A stretch of 64,000 nucleotides of DNA, taken from NCBI GenBank assembly GCA_003996215.1, contig QJPP01001610.1, forward strand, positions 399,398 to 463,397, given 5' to 3'. Source of the stretch: Jaltomata sinuosa (Eukaryota; Streptophyta; Magnoliopsida; Solanales; Solanaceae). The notes under the pieces are model-generated. The model had not been told where the DNA came from and ran no database searches. It saw only the letters and a program-made list of their open reading frames with translations. This document shows, one piece after another, positions 23,341-34,999 of this stretch. Position 1 is the stretch's first letter, and every line of letters begins with the position of its first letter. A program made the translations under genes and the position numbers.

Positions 23341-23374
23341 AGGTCAAACAACCTTTCCCCTCTAACTTCCTAGC

Positions 23375-23830
23375 CTAAACAAAGGATATAATCTTAATCG
23401 GCTTAGGCCTGTACACACCTTCCAACTCTAGTCTATCCTTACCCCGAATCTCTAGAGTTATTGTCTTAGAATTACAGTTTAACACAGCATGATACAAAGA
23501 CAACCAAGTCATATCCAAAATAACATTAAAATCTAGCATGTCCAAAATAACCAAATCTACCCAAGTCTGCAACCCCACATACACCACAGAACAAGTATGA
23601 TATGCATGGGTTACTACTACAGACTCCCCGACATGCGTAGAAACAGGAATAGGAAAACCAAAGACATCATAAACCAAATCTAGATCCAAAGCAAATTTTA
23701 CAGATACATATGAATATGTGGAACCTGGGTCAAATAATACATAAGTCATCCGGTCACAGACTAGAATTGTCCCTGTTATCACAGCATCCGATGCCTCAAC
23801 CTCAGATTTTCTAGGGCATGCATAACAATG
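23375..23830 (-). pseudogene. E6 aspartic protease (open 135-codon stretch)
   Basis: The frame at 23375-23782 is a well preserved retropepsin. It begins ITGTILVCDRMTYVLFDPGST, with the active-site motif DPGST followed by YSYVS as in Tekay/Del-type elements. VDLVILDMLDFNVILDMTWL follows (relatives have GMDWL, so a small change), then HAVLNC and the C-terminal TITLEI region. It is one of the longest undamaged coding pieces in the window. It would process the Gag-Pol polyprotein, but the flanking gag and RT are broken. Confidence 0.8.
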
Positions 23831-23999
23831 GGCTCTGTCATTAATCTGAGCAATCTCTCTGGCTGGTTGTGCTACTCCCCTGCCTGCATTACAATTCCCT
23901 CTGTTCCCACGGCCTCCCAGAAAATTACCCTGCCTACTCTGTGGCGACCCCTGCCATTGCTACCTCCACCTGCCAAAACCATAGCTTTAATCTGTTGTT

Positions 24000-25440
24000 G
24001 AACCGGATTTCCTGCCTGTCTGTGAGGGCATTACCTAATGAAGTGAACCAGATCACAACAATATAAACATCTACGGTCAAGAGAAGGCCTACTAGTAGAA
24101 GTATAAGAAGCCCCCTGGCCCCTAGGAGCTGAAAACTGCTGACGAGCTCCTAGACACTCACCTGCAGAAGCTGACAGGACTGACTGAATAGGATGGGCTG
24201 AATAAACCTATTGACTGTGACTCCTGGAGTAAGAACCACATAAGCTACCCTCATTCCAAGAATTCTTAGCAAACACCTTAGCTTGCCCAACCTGTTTGAC
24301 CCCCTCTAGTTTCTTCATATAGTCGGTCACCTCATGAAAGTTCTTCCCTGCCGAGGTCGTATTAACAAACAAGACCTGCAACTCAGTATTTAGACCCTTA
24401 ACGTACAGACGGATCCACTCCTCCATAGTACCCAAAAGTTGAGTAGCATCACGTGACAAGGCATGAAACTTAGCCTCATAGGTTGACCAGAGATATTACT
24501 CTGCTCAAGGGCCAAAAATTTATCCTTCTTACGATCTCTAGAATGCGAGGAACATATTTCTCAAAAAACAGGGCATATAATTGAGCCCAAGTCATCAGAG
24601 GCAAGATTGAAGATCGATATTCAATATGAGCCCTCCACCATTGCTTGGCATCACCCTGTAGCTGAAAGGTAACAAATTCTACCCCATGCTACTGCACAAT
24701 GCCCAACTTATGTAGCCTCTTATAGCAGTCAAGAATAAACTCAAAGGCATCCTCCTTCTCTATACTATGAAATATTGGAGGTTTCAGTTTCAAGAACTTG
24801 GTCAGCAGCTCGTGCTCAATCCCGGTCATAACAGGGCCTAGCATCAGATGGAAGAAAGCATCAGTACTCGATGCTGCATCCATCGTGGGGGTCGCTTTAA
24901 TAGTATGATGAGCACCCAGAACCTAATCTATTATCCCATTAGGGGTGGCTCCAACACTTGCCAGCCCACTCAGAAAAGCCAAAACCTATTGTACGACGTC
25001 GAAAGACATAGGGGGAAGGGCAGCACCTCTGACCGATGTTACCCACTCCTTCTCCGCGCCGTTCTCAAGCACAATCTCAACCTCCTCCTCAACAGGATCC
25101 TGGGGTGGGGGAGGGGCGCCACTCTTGGCTCAGCCGCTGCCTAAGCTCCACCCCTGGCGGGTGTTGCTCTTCCTCTGCCTCTTCCCCTGCCCCTTTCTCA
25201 CCCTTTGGTTGCCGACCCCACAACTAGAACTGCTACCCTTGCTCCATTATGCTTGGTGTCAACCATCTGCGGAAAAAAGAGTGAAGGGAGTTAGATACCA
25301 ATTTGTATAGCTGGATACCAATTGGAATCAAGTCATAGCACAAAGGAAGAAAGAAGAGATAGTTTCCTAAAGTCCTATAGCCTTTCGAAGAAAAGTACAG
25401 ACATCTTTGTGCCATTCCGTAAGACTCTACTAGATCCATT
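24000..25440 (-). pseudogene. E6 gag remnant
   Basis: The frame at 24689-24883 has LLTKFLKLKPPIFHSIEKEDAFEFILDCYKRLHKLGIV, the FxKLxPPxFxGxxxEDAxEFL motif of chromovirus gag. The frame at 24208-24459 contains EEWIRLYVKGLN, the conserved FVxGL helix. A zinc knuckle at about 24010-24070 keeps CX2CX4HX4C spacing (CLYCCDLVHFI) but has a stop just before its last Cys. Frameshifts separate the parts. The plus-strand frames 24848-25310 are antisense shadows of a proline- and glycine-rich region. Confidence 0.65.
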
Positions 25441-25477
25441 TCGGTACGATGAGATCAATGAACCTAGGGCTATGGTA

Positions 25478-25493
25478 CCATCTTTGTCATGAC
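25478..25493 (-). other. Primer-binding site of E6 (mutated tRNA-Met type)
   Basis: Minus-strand GATGGTACCATAGCCC follows the LTR end TGACA at 25495 by a few bases. It differs from TTGGTATCAGAGCCC at three places. Confidence 0.6.
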
Positions 25494-25494
25494 C

Positions 25495-27725
25495 TAAACT
25501 GCCGCAAGTGACACCACCCAAAACCCCTGGATGAGCAAACCAATAAACAAACCAACACTTAGCGAAACTAGCAGCTCCAAACCAGTTGCATTAAATAAAA
25601 CTAGCATTCACATCTAAAATAGTTAACAATGAATATCCTGTGGAAAACATCCCTAGAATCTGAAAGTCATGTATGAAAACATCTACTAATGTCTTAAGTG
25701 TGGGGATGCAACCCTAAAAATAACAAAGTCTGAGTTCAAAACAATGGACTTGAAATAAACTAGATGAAACCATGGTAGCCTAGAAAAAGCAGCTCACCCT
25801 TGGATTCAGGAAATATTGGGACTACTATTGAGGTTGCATAAAAGCCACACAAATATTTATTATACTCATAAAAGGAAAGCAAGTGCAGTATCAGTACACA
25901 AAACCACAGTGTACTGGTAGGATCATCGGCCAGCTCTAATAAATAAAATATGACCATTAAACTAAAGCTAAGTAAAGCAGGACAAAACATGTATAAACAA
26001 GCCAGCAATATAACCCAGACCCTCAATTCCCCCATTTGACTTACCAACTATCTGAAACATGTCCAACAACCACCATAACAATAATGAGATATGCAAACAA
26101 CTATCATTTTTCACGTAACCCAAACCCACCAAGGATCCCTAGAATAACACCTACAGTGTCTAATATGCAATCCCAATCTACACAAGGACTAACCCCGCAT
26201 TTAAATACAAATACTCGGCCACTCATAGGCCAATATGCAATAATCACATTTCAAGAAACAAACCGGTCCACTCATGGAACCATCAAAAGAACACAATCAA
26301 ACAAGTATAAACAAACACGTACCAGGTGTGGTACCCGAGCCAACTAATATATGTATCCCATACCAGGTGTGGTACCCGAGCCAACCATTATAGAACCTAT
26401 ACCAGGTGTGGTGCCTGAGCTAACTGATATATATGTATCGTACCAGGATTGGTACCTGATCCAACCAAATGTAACACATAATCCAACAATCAGCAATAAT
26501 GAACACAACCACAATTGTAAAAAAACAAGGAAATAAGACAAGTTCATTTCACATAATTGACAATCGGATATACTAGACATTCATCAATTAATTACCTAAA
26601 CAATGCAATGTGCAAACAATTCTAAGCAATAATTACAATGTATACATACCATAAATGGGAAACAACAACCATCACGTACCTCAAATTAGCCGGAAAGCTC
26701 TCACTGGATAGGAGCCTTCCCGTTTCCTGAAGCTTTTGCTTGCCCTTGGTCTAAAACAATTACACATAACTAAAATCAATCAATGTGGCCTAATAATCCC
26801 TAGATTACACCCAAATACTAATCCCTAAGCCAATCCATGATCATTCCACCCATCACAGGGTCTTCACACCATTAATTCACCTAAAACGACCACTTTTATG
26901 GTTACATTTAGTGAATTATGGTGAATAGATCATAAATGAACAATTATAAACAAAACCCAAAAATTTCCACACCCTAGAATCCCCATTACACCGAATTCTA
27001 CCTTCTTAGGTCAAGCCAAACCTTTTCCCAGCCCGTAACTATCGATTCTAAGGTTCTGGAATCAATGTATTAAGGTAGGGGAAGAAAAATCCTTACTTTT
27101 ACAACAAACTTTGGTGGAAAAATGAGTTGAAGTTGCCTAAATTGCCTCTGCCCTTCCCTAAAACATTCTTTAACAATTCTGAATATTTTTAGGGAAGTTT
27201 CTACATTTACAGTGACTTACTCCGCTATAGAGGTCCCCACTCTGCTGTAGCAGAACTCCCGTAGCGGAACCAGCCCGCTATGGTTGTGTTATCGCCTTGA
27301 CTTCCGCTATAGAGGGAATTTCTCCACTAAAGAGGTCTTCATCGTAGTAGTGTGTCAACCAGTATATAGCGGTTGACACAAAATAGAACCTTGGAAAATA
27401 TCTCAGAATTTCTCATTTACAACACACTTCAAATCTTAACATTCCAAACCAACCCTTTGACGTCAACTTCGATATAGGGAGTTCTACTCACTCGAATTCA
27501 ATTCTGAAAAATCCCTCGGACTCCTTAATGCCTTATCTAATAGAAAAACTAGATCAACCTTAGGCATTTCACCCAATCCTTTCCCAGATTATCCTAGACA
27601 AATTCCTTACTCAGAAATTATTAGAGACTAGCCTAGCCCAAATTTTCCAACTCCCAAACCTAGAAGTTTTCTAACCCGTTTTTTGCATGAAAAGCTTACC
27701 CATAATGATGAAACAGGTCATTACA
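25495..27725 (-). repeat. 5' LTR of E6 (2231 bp)
   Basis: Starts TGTAATGACC at 27725 and ends TGACA at 25495 on the minus strand. A block of CCGCTATAGAGG / GCTGTAGCAG phrases lies at 27220-27380, just upstream of an AT-rich CTAAAAATATTC that could be a TATA-like element. Positions 26318-26470 hold tandem copies of a TACCAGGTGTGGTACCCGAG motif also found in E7. Confidence 0.7.
26318..26470 (-). repeat. Tandem GGTACC-type motif array in E6 LTR
   Basis: Four imperfect copies of a 25-bp motif (TACCAGGTGTGGTACCCGAG plus CCAAC) separated by 8 to 20 variable bases, at about 26320, 26363, 26399 and 26440. Each copy is a short imperfect inverted repeat (TACC...GGTA). Confidence 0.75.
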
Positions 27726-28116
27726 ATGTCTTAATAGGATGGAACTCCTCTATTTACTCAACAAACTTAAGATAAGGCTATAGCTGTTTATAAATGAGAT
27801 TGCACTATCACATTTTGATTTATAATCAGATGTGGTATCTCTAAACTAGAGAAAAACATATAGAAGATAAATATAGTTCTTAATTTCTAGCTCATACTTA
27901 TAGTTTAATATGATTCAGTACATGTTAAATACAAAATCACAATCCCTTTAAACTGAGAAGAAGTAGCAGATTACATATTAATCTATCAACCTTCTGAATT
28001 ATTTAGGTGCTTCGGGTTTTTATCCTTCGATTAATGCTTTAGTAGGTTGTTTCTGAAATAATATTATCACATTTATAAAAACAAAAGGCAAATGTCTTAT
28101 AGCAGTGGTCAACTAA
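27726..28116 (-). other. Non-retroviral island, probable 3' flank of the gene tail
   Basis: AT-rich sequence following the stop codon at 28117 and ending at the LTR of E6. It has no LTR-element similarity that I can see and would contain the 3' untranslated region of the gene tail. No clear AATAAA signal stands out. Confidence 0.4.
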
Positions 28117-28986
28117 TTATTCAGTTTGCATTATGTGGTACATTGGGAATCCCTTTAATCGTCTCAAAGAAGAAAAGGAAAATAAATACAGATGCATCAT
28201 CTTTTCACATTGGTCCCTCATATACCAAATAGAAATAGAAAACAAAAATAGTGAAAGAGTAGAAGAGTCATACAAATTGAAGTTTCTACAGGTCTTCTTA
28301 TCATAGGATTCAGAAATGATTTATAATCAAAATGACTTAGTGAAGAAACAAGTGAAAATAATCGGTACACATAAAACCTGATAAATATTAGGTAATAGGT
28401 ACCTCCAAAGTTCTTCACTGTTGTTGATGTTGACATATTCAAGATGATGTTGATCATGAGAAGAGTAAGACTCGAGTATTGCAGATATTACTTTAGTAAA
28501 CTTTTGGCCTAGCAGTCCAACATCCTTAGGTTCATTTTCATTTCTGGATCCTTGAAAATTGTAGCACTTTGAAATGTCAGACATGCTCAAGAAATCTATA
28601 TAACTGATTTCCATCTTCAAATTCATTTTCCTAGAGAATATAACAGTAGGATAGAAAATGATGTCATTAGAATCAAATCTACCATTATGGAAAATAGTGG
28701 TCATATACTTCTTATAAAGTTTTAACCCAAAGACATATGAATAAAATGCCTTTTCGTTAGGTGCTTCTCAATTGTCCCAGTTATATAAAAAAAAGTTATC
28801 TATTCTAAAATATGTGTCTTCACAGATACACATATGTACGATTGATGATTTAGAAAGATCAACTACATTTTGCTGATGTTACTAAAGTTACCAACTATCA
28901 CTGATAGCAATCCATATACACTTTGATCACTTGAAAATTTTGAGAGCTCAAAAGCCTTCTGCTTGTCATATTGCAAAAACCTTATG
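28117..28986 (-). CDS. Last three exons of an unrecognised plant gene
   Basis: Three minus-strand segments join without any frame break. Exon a (28892-28986) reads RFLQYDKQKAFELSKFSS... and ends before a GTAACT donor. Exon b (28403-28766) carries about 120 codons, including FYSYVFGLKLYKKYM, FHNGRFDSND and SSHDQHHLEYVNINNSEELW, and ends before GTACCT. Exon c (28117-28162) adds LKGFPMYHIMQTE and a stop. The introns are 125 and 240 nt, GT...AG, AT-rich, each with a T-rich tract before the acceptor, and phases match at both joins. I do not recognise the family. Upstream exons are not visible; E7 begins 22 bp above the acceptor of exon a. It may be a working gene with a giant intron or a relic. 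Confidence 0.6.
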
Positions 28987-30141
28987 CTACATATGATACC
29001 AAAGAAACTATCATTATCCAACTACCAGGCCAAGCAGGCACCTACTCTAAGCACCTAGATAGAAGAACCCTTATCACCCCATTAAAATGGGCCTACGGAA
29101 ATAAATAAGAAACATGAAAATTGCCTTTAATATTTAATAACTGTTACAAAAATGTTGAGTATAGTGGAAACTTTTACAAGTACAATGAATATGACACTAA
29201 CCCTCCCTAGGAACTAGTCTAAATTGGTACAAGAGCTCTAAAAACAAATACAAAGTAAAAGTAATACACAACTCCCACCATAGGAAAGAGGAGCGCTAGC
29301 AGAAGCTACTAGAGATTGCAATCCACATCACTTGAGAAACAACAACTGATCCTCCAACCAGACTATACCCAAAAAGGTATAACAAGATTAGTATCAGTAC
29401 AAACAACACGTACTGGTAGGCATCATCGATCGAACCAAATCTACCATATAATATTATGTAAATAATCAGGAAAAAAAAACATACAACTTGAAGTTATACA
29501 ATCCTGGTCTTTTATCAACAACCTTTACTACCTATGTATAGTATTCCTGAACTTATACCTGTCCCCAAGCCTCCCTACCTTCTTCCGCTGCCAACTCCAC
29601 CATTAGGAGTCACTTCCCCTTCAATCCTAATCATAGCCTGACCCCTTATTTGTCAACGCTATCCAAGCCTACCTATTTTACCAACACTAGACTTATCTCC
29701 AGGGTCCCAATCCTGAAATCACAATTGTTAGCTCTCACTTTTAGTCGGTCCATCCCTCTCCCTGAGGCCCTATGTACACAACCTTGGCCCTTGACCCTTA
29801 GCCAATTAAATAGTCAAATAGAAAATTCCTATTACCATCCTGATTCACCCACCATATACTCAAATCTCATCCCACAATGTACTAAACCCCATAACCTTAT
29901 GGCACATAATTCTGACAATTATCCTTCAACGATTCCAACACACCTTCCCATAGCCCCTACCACCTAAGGATCCCTAAGATATCTTCTACCGTGTTTAACA
30001 TGTAATTCCGATCTACACAAAAACCAACCTAGCATTTAAACACAACCTCCTGGCCACTCATAAACCAATATACAGTAATTATATTACGAAAAATAGACCC
30101 GATCCACTCATAGAACTAATACACAAAAGCAATTCAAACAT

Positions 30142-30290
30142 GTACCAGGCATGGTACCCAAGCGAACCATAATAGAACCTGTACTAGTCATGGTACCCGA
30201 GCCAACCGATAGATATCCCATAGAAGGCGTAGTACCCAAGCGGACCAATGTATTATACCAAGCATGGTACCCGAGCCAACCAAATGTCAC
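30142..30290 (-). repeat. Tandem GGTACC-type motif array in E7 3' LTR
   Basis: Four copies of TACCAGGCATGGTACCCAAG-like units followed by C(G/C)AACC, matching the array of the sister LTR at 48556-48700 and related to that in E6. Confidence 0.7.
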
Positions 30291-30744
30291 AGACATCACA
30301 ACAATCACAACCACAATGAAAAAACCCACACTTGTAAAACCAACAAGTAATCAAGACAATTCATTACATAAGATTGATAACCGGATATCATTAACATTTA
30401 TTACGTTATTCCCTAAAACATGGAATGCATAGGTAAAACTAATATAATAGTTAACATGCACACATAATGTTAATGTGAAATAATTCAAACAGCACCTACT
30501 ACAACTTACCTGGTTCATTATCCCAACTTGAAGGCCTACCCGAAGTAATTCTGGCCTAATCATTTCAGCACATAATACAAAACTTCCCATGCTGGACTTA
30601 TTTAGAGCATATGACCGTCCCCAAGAAATACCTTCTTAATGATACAAATTCAGTACCTTCCTAATGCTACGAGTTTAGTACCTTCCTTTTTTATCACATT
30701 TCTTACATTCAACAAAACTAGAGAATCCACTACTACCTAGCGAT

Positions 30745-31165
30745 CCTCTTATAATATATCAATTCGGAGAACTTACTTTTAGTTTAAGTCATCCATTCTG
30801 CTCTAATCTATAGTGATGCTAGGATGCTTCACAGAGGTGCGCTTCGCTCGATCACATTATGAACATATTTTAAGATAACTGCATGTCGAGCGATTAAGCA
30901 AAGCTTGTGGTCACTCGTTCCTTGCTTGTTCGAAAGAGCTTCAGATTGGATCCAACACTATATAAAATATTCCATTTCGGCCCTCACTAGCTCTTTGCTT
31001 GCTTGTACAAAGAGCATGCCCGAGGGGGATACAACGCTCACCGCACACTTCCATTACCACTTGAGCTTTGCTACCGCTCCGCCCAGCTCCTATGCCTACC
31101 ACAAACTTGAATCATCACATGGCTGCTAAAGCAAGCTAAGCTTCACACGACCCTGAGGAAACCAA
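30745..31165 (+). other. Segment present in only one LTR of E7
   Basis: Comparison with 49130-49200 shows an extra block of about 420 bp in the lower LTR. It contains repeated phrases such as TCGATCACATTATG and TCGAGCGATTAAGC and AGCTC-rich stretches. No terminal repeats or coding are evident; strand is arbitrary. It may be a small mobile element or a deletion in the other LTR. Confidence 0.5.
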
Positions 31166-31313
31166 AAGATGGTTCCATGAACCCACTTCCAAATCTGATT
31201 ACCCTAAGGTTTACAACCACAAAATAACCACCCACCACCAATCATAGGGTCAACATTACCGACCACAGTAATTTCCTTCTCTAATTAACAATAATCATTA
31301 CATTTCTGTCATC

Positions 31314-31318
31314 CAGGC
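31314..31318. other. Left target-site duplicate of E8
   Basis: CAGGC, paired with CAGAC at 43320-43324. The uninterrupted sister sequence reads CATCCAGACTCCGTG near 49320-49334. Confidence 0.75.
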
Positions 31319-34300
31319 TTTCATGACTCAATTTCTCAGGTCATGATGGCACCTACAACCTCCCTGTAGGTGTACCAATTCCCTTAGCCCAGAACGGTTA
31401 GTAATGAGCTACTAGATAGATAAACATGCGGAAGAAGCAATATATAAGTGGAAGCAAGAAAGAAAGTAAAGAAATATAACAACTGGAATATATAACAAGG
31501 AAGCTAAACCATCCTATGACCTGGTATCACAGTACAGAAGCCACTACTACATATGCAGAGTACGAAAGGGTGCTAAATAGAATATACATCTGTCTCCTAC
31601 ATATGCAGAGTACGAAAGGGTACTAAATAGAATATACATCTATCTCTGAATAACAAAAAGTGTACATGGTACCAAAGAAGAGATAAAAGCTAAGCCTCGG
31701 TCTCCAGGAGCTCACCCTGAGTCTTGGATGTCTGGAAGCACTACACGAGTCTCCACACGATCAATGGCGAGAACTCACACTAAGATCTCCACCAGGAAGA
31801 TGCATAAGTGTAGTATAAGCACCAATTGCAAAGAAACGGGTACCCAGTAGGCATCATAGGCCGACTGAGAGCATATAAGATATAAAAACAGTAAATAGCA
31901 GATATGGAATAGAGTAGTCATAGAAGCAAACAAGGAAAGCACATGAAAAATAGCAAAAAATAGGAGACATGGAGGATACAAACATGTCATGATAGCCATA
32001 AAAGAAATATATATCATCGAACACAGGTGAAAAAGAGGAGAACGCACTTGGATCCTTGCAACAATAATATATACAAGAAGTTTAAGAAAAAAGAAGTATA
32101 CCAGAAACCTCAATAAAAGGGAAAGAGGGAAAAGAAACTATGTCTAAACATGTTGGGAATAAAACTCACAAGGTAAGGATGATCCAGCAATAAACCATAA
32201 ATAGCTATAATATCAACAGGTACTACGATAAGAGCGGATAAACTAATTCTACCTACGGTCTCAACTGGCGCCCATACACCTGAAGAACACATACAAGTGA
32301 ATACAAACCCTCCAGCATCCTATACTACCACAACTTACACTGAATAAATAGCAGACAATGGTGGAACCAAACACTTAATGAATGATATGACATGATATGC
32401 TCAGAAGTGTTCGTGATACCGTATGCACCACCTCTGGTGCCTATAGGCCCAGCAGGTAAGACCCATGGAAGGCTTCCCCCATATACCTCTACTACTCCAT
32501 ATACCCCTCCTTCAGCACTTTTGGCCCGCAACCCCTAGTCTAGATCGGCAAGGTCCATGGAGGTCTTCGTGACCACATACAACTCTCAATACCTCAATAA
32601 AAGTGCTCGAACTTGAACCGGGTCTAAAATCAATGGAAATAGTCAAGTTTAGCAATATGGCTCAGTCGAGCCTAGTAGAGTATCAAAAATTAGTTGTAAA
32701 TCATATCTAGTACTCTGGCCTAGCCGAGTCTAGAATCGGTGTGAAAACTATTTAAAAACCTCTTTTACTCCAAGAAGATCCATAAAACATTTTCAATCCT
32801 TTTATAGTCTTTTATATGGGAAATGGGCACTCGGGGCCATGCAAAGTTTAGAAAATGGTGATAGGTAGGCCCGTAATTTAAGTAGTATTAAATAATGAAG
32901 AAAACCGTTCATATGAATGCTAATGGTATTCTTAAACACAATCAGCAACCCAATGGATCACAATTAACCTATCGACCCTGCACAAGCTCAATCCATTCTA
33001 CAGCATAGATAAACAACCTAAAATCATAATCTAATGTACGAGACTCACGGATATTCCCAAATAACTCACCATTTATGGTCCAGAGGAAATTACAAGGCCA
33101 CATGGGGCCATAAGGGGTGATATTATACAATGTGATATAATACTAAAACAAACGTGAGAAATAAGACAGACAGAGCTAAACGAGTAAACCTAACCCAAGG
33201 ATGCTAATGATATACAATTATAGTCAATATACGCAAAGTCTAAGGTAGGGAAACCATAACCTACCTGTCGTCCAATGACAAGCTGCTGGAACAACGTTGT
33301 CCAAGACCAAACTACTCTGAGAAGCTCTTAACTGCTAACACACTATCAAGAATGTAATCTATGCATTAAAACAAGTTAACGATACCCATATTGCTGAAAT
33401 TTTTGTCGGGTCAAAATCTGAGACAAAATTGGGACTATGGGACCCAAAACCCAAAGCTGGAAACAAAAGTTACCACAAGGTTCGCAATGTTTTCAGGAGC
33501 GCATGCTCAAAAATTGAGCAAAAATTGAGCAACGGAAAGGCTCAAAACAGCCCAAAAGTTCTCAAGAATCAAAGAGGGAATTAAACAAAGAATTAATGAA
33601 ATTTATCGGGAAAACTTACCAATTGAAGTAGAGAAAATGATCACGAACCATAAAATAGTCACCCAATAACTTGGAATAATCCCCCACAGAATTTTTGGAG
33701 CTTGAGCTCAAGAGCTATGGATAAAATCATGGGGGAGCTTTGAAAAATGAAAGAGAAGATATATATACTGCCAGGGGTCCTTCTTCGTGATCGCGAAAGG
33801 ACCCCATGTGATCGTGATGACCACGCTGGCTAGACCATCACAATTGTGACAGCCTATCCATGCAGTCGCGAAGAACAAGAGGGTAGGGACTGCATCATAG
33901 TCATGAGGAGAAACCTTGCGATTGCGAAGAACAAAAGGGCATCGGGTCCACAATCCCTTCATCGCGGTCTCATGAAGGAAACCTCACGGTCGCAATGCCC
34001 AAAGAGGCAGACTATCATGATTACGTGGCCTCCTTCACGGTCACGATTAAGGCCTGAGGCTTACACTTGCAACAGCAACCAGCAGAAAAAGCTTAAGGGA
34101 AAATGTCTCTAGATGGGCCCAAGGGGATAATCCAGGACCCCGTGCGCACGAAAAAACTATGCTACCTCACCAGAAACGACATTGTAGACTCAATGGAATC
34201 GATATAATTTCCAATGGAGGTTAATTTAATGAAAAATGGGCCCTACACCCAAAACCAACCTTTGATAAACCTTAACCAAAATGGAACCTAAGGGCCAAAA

Positions 34301-34766
34301 ATGAGTCTAGAAGCCTCAATACACGAACCAAAGGTCCCTCTAGCCCAAAGTCAACATTCCAGAGCTAATAACACTGATGGAAATTCCATCTAAGGTCGTC
34401 TTCTCTGAATTTTGACCAAAGTCAAACCTCCAAGTTCAACTAGCCAGAAAATACAAAAAGCAAGACAAAACCAAACAGAAAGCTCCTAGACCCCGGCCAA
34501 GAGTCCAACAAGACCAAAATCCATGCTTTGGAGTTAACAGAACTGTCAGAATTTTTTTTCGAGCATGTTTTCTAAGAATTTTGACTGAAGTCAATGATTT
34601 CTAAGTTAAAGCTCTACAATAGGGAAACATTCATAACAATCTAACGAACGGCCAGGGCACAAAACCACCAGTCCCAGCAAGCCATAAATGACTTGGTGCC
34701 GCTACAGGAATGCTCTAATAGTACAAGGAAAGAAAAAATGTAGGAATGACCGGTAGGGTCATTACA
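31319..34766 (-). repeat. 3' LTR of E8 (3448 bp)
   Basis: Aligns along its length with 39908-43319. Ends in a mutated terminus (TTTCATGAC for TGTCATAAC on the plus strand). TATA box TATATATAT at about 33758-33769, preceded in transcription order by a block of TCGCGA / GATCGTGA-type phrases (33780-34060). A 50-bp direct duplication lies at 31547-31646. A hairpin-forming stretch is at 33264-33282. Confidence 0.9.
31547..31646 (-). repeat. 50-bp tandem duplication in E8 3' LTR
   Basis: Units 31547-31596 and 31597-31646, starting CTACATATGCAGAGTACG, differ at two or three positions. The 5' LTR has a single unit near 40133-40182, so the duplication arose in one LTR only. Confidence 0.9.
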
Positions 34767-34834
34767 TCATCCATTACTAAAAAGGACTTTCGTTCGTGAA
34801 AGTCAAGAATAAGGGAGTACCTGAAGGCTCAAAC
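34767..34834 (-). other. Polypurine-type region of E8
   Basis: Minus-strand sequence with TTCACGAACGAAAGTCC, then TTTTTAGTAATGGATGATG immediately before the LTR. Relatives have a purine run (AGTGGGGGATGATG) here, so the tract is mutated. Confidence 0.55.
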
Positions 34835-34990
34835 AACTGCGCATACTAATCTTGCATTTCTCTCTCGTTTTCCTAGGTAACCTCTTTTACCGGAAGGTGC
34901 CTCCACTGAACCTTAACTACCAGAATGTCTTTAGACTTCAATCTCCTGATCTCTCTGGCTAGAATAGCTATCGGCTCCTCAAAAAAGGTC
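34835..34990 (-). pseudogene. E8 chromodomain
   Basis: Minus-strand frame reading FEEPIAILAREIRRLKSKDI, then VVKVQWRHLPVKEVT, a stop where Trp is expected, and ENEREMQD. This is the chromodomain found at the C-terminus of chromovirus integrase, which directs integration towards particular chromatin. It defines the Tekay/Del branch together with the long LTRs. Stops break it twice. Confidence 0.7.
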
Positions 34991-34999
34991 AAACTCTCA

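Larger units (their letters stand above)
22541..27725 (-). mobile_element. E6: Ty3/gypsy chromovirus-like element, 5' half
   Basis: Minus-strand order: 5' LTR (25495-27725), tRNA-Met type primer-binding site, gag with zinc knuckle, a nearly intact protease and RT up to the motif after the catalytic centre, where E5 interrupts it. RNase H, integrase and the 3' LTR are not found beyond E5. The LTR shares a peculiar tandem motif with E7, so the two families are related. ATGTC at 27726-27730 is the right-hand candidate target duplicate. Confidence 0.7.
29009..31318 (-). repeat. 3' LTR of E7, lower part
   Basis: Matches 47425-49320 along its length, for example 29041-29140 with 47461-47560. It starts with TATCATTATCC, a mutated TGTCATGACC. 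It carries a GGTACC-type motif array (30142-30290) and an extra segment of about 420 bp (30745-31165) missing from the sister LTR. It ends at the left target duplicate of E8. Confidence 0.8.

Noticed and set aside
24848..25310. Pro/Ser-rich plus-strand frames of 98 and 121 codons
   Set aside because: Antisense to the E6 gag linker.
28327..28704. Reading the 125-codon minus-strand frame as a MULE transposase N-terminal domain
   Set aside because: Resemblance was limited to HNGRF and a few residues; the frame extends upstream past the Met and joins neighbouring exons, which fits a spliced gene better.
28991..29008. Primer-binding-site-like GATACCAAAG next to the lower LTR of E7
   Set aside because: It lies in the polypyrimidine stretch before the acceptor of exon a on the minus strand and no gag follows; chance resemblance. 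The real primer-binding site of E7 is at 47409-47422.
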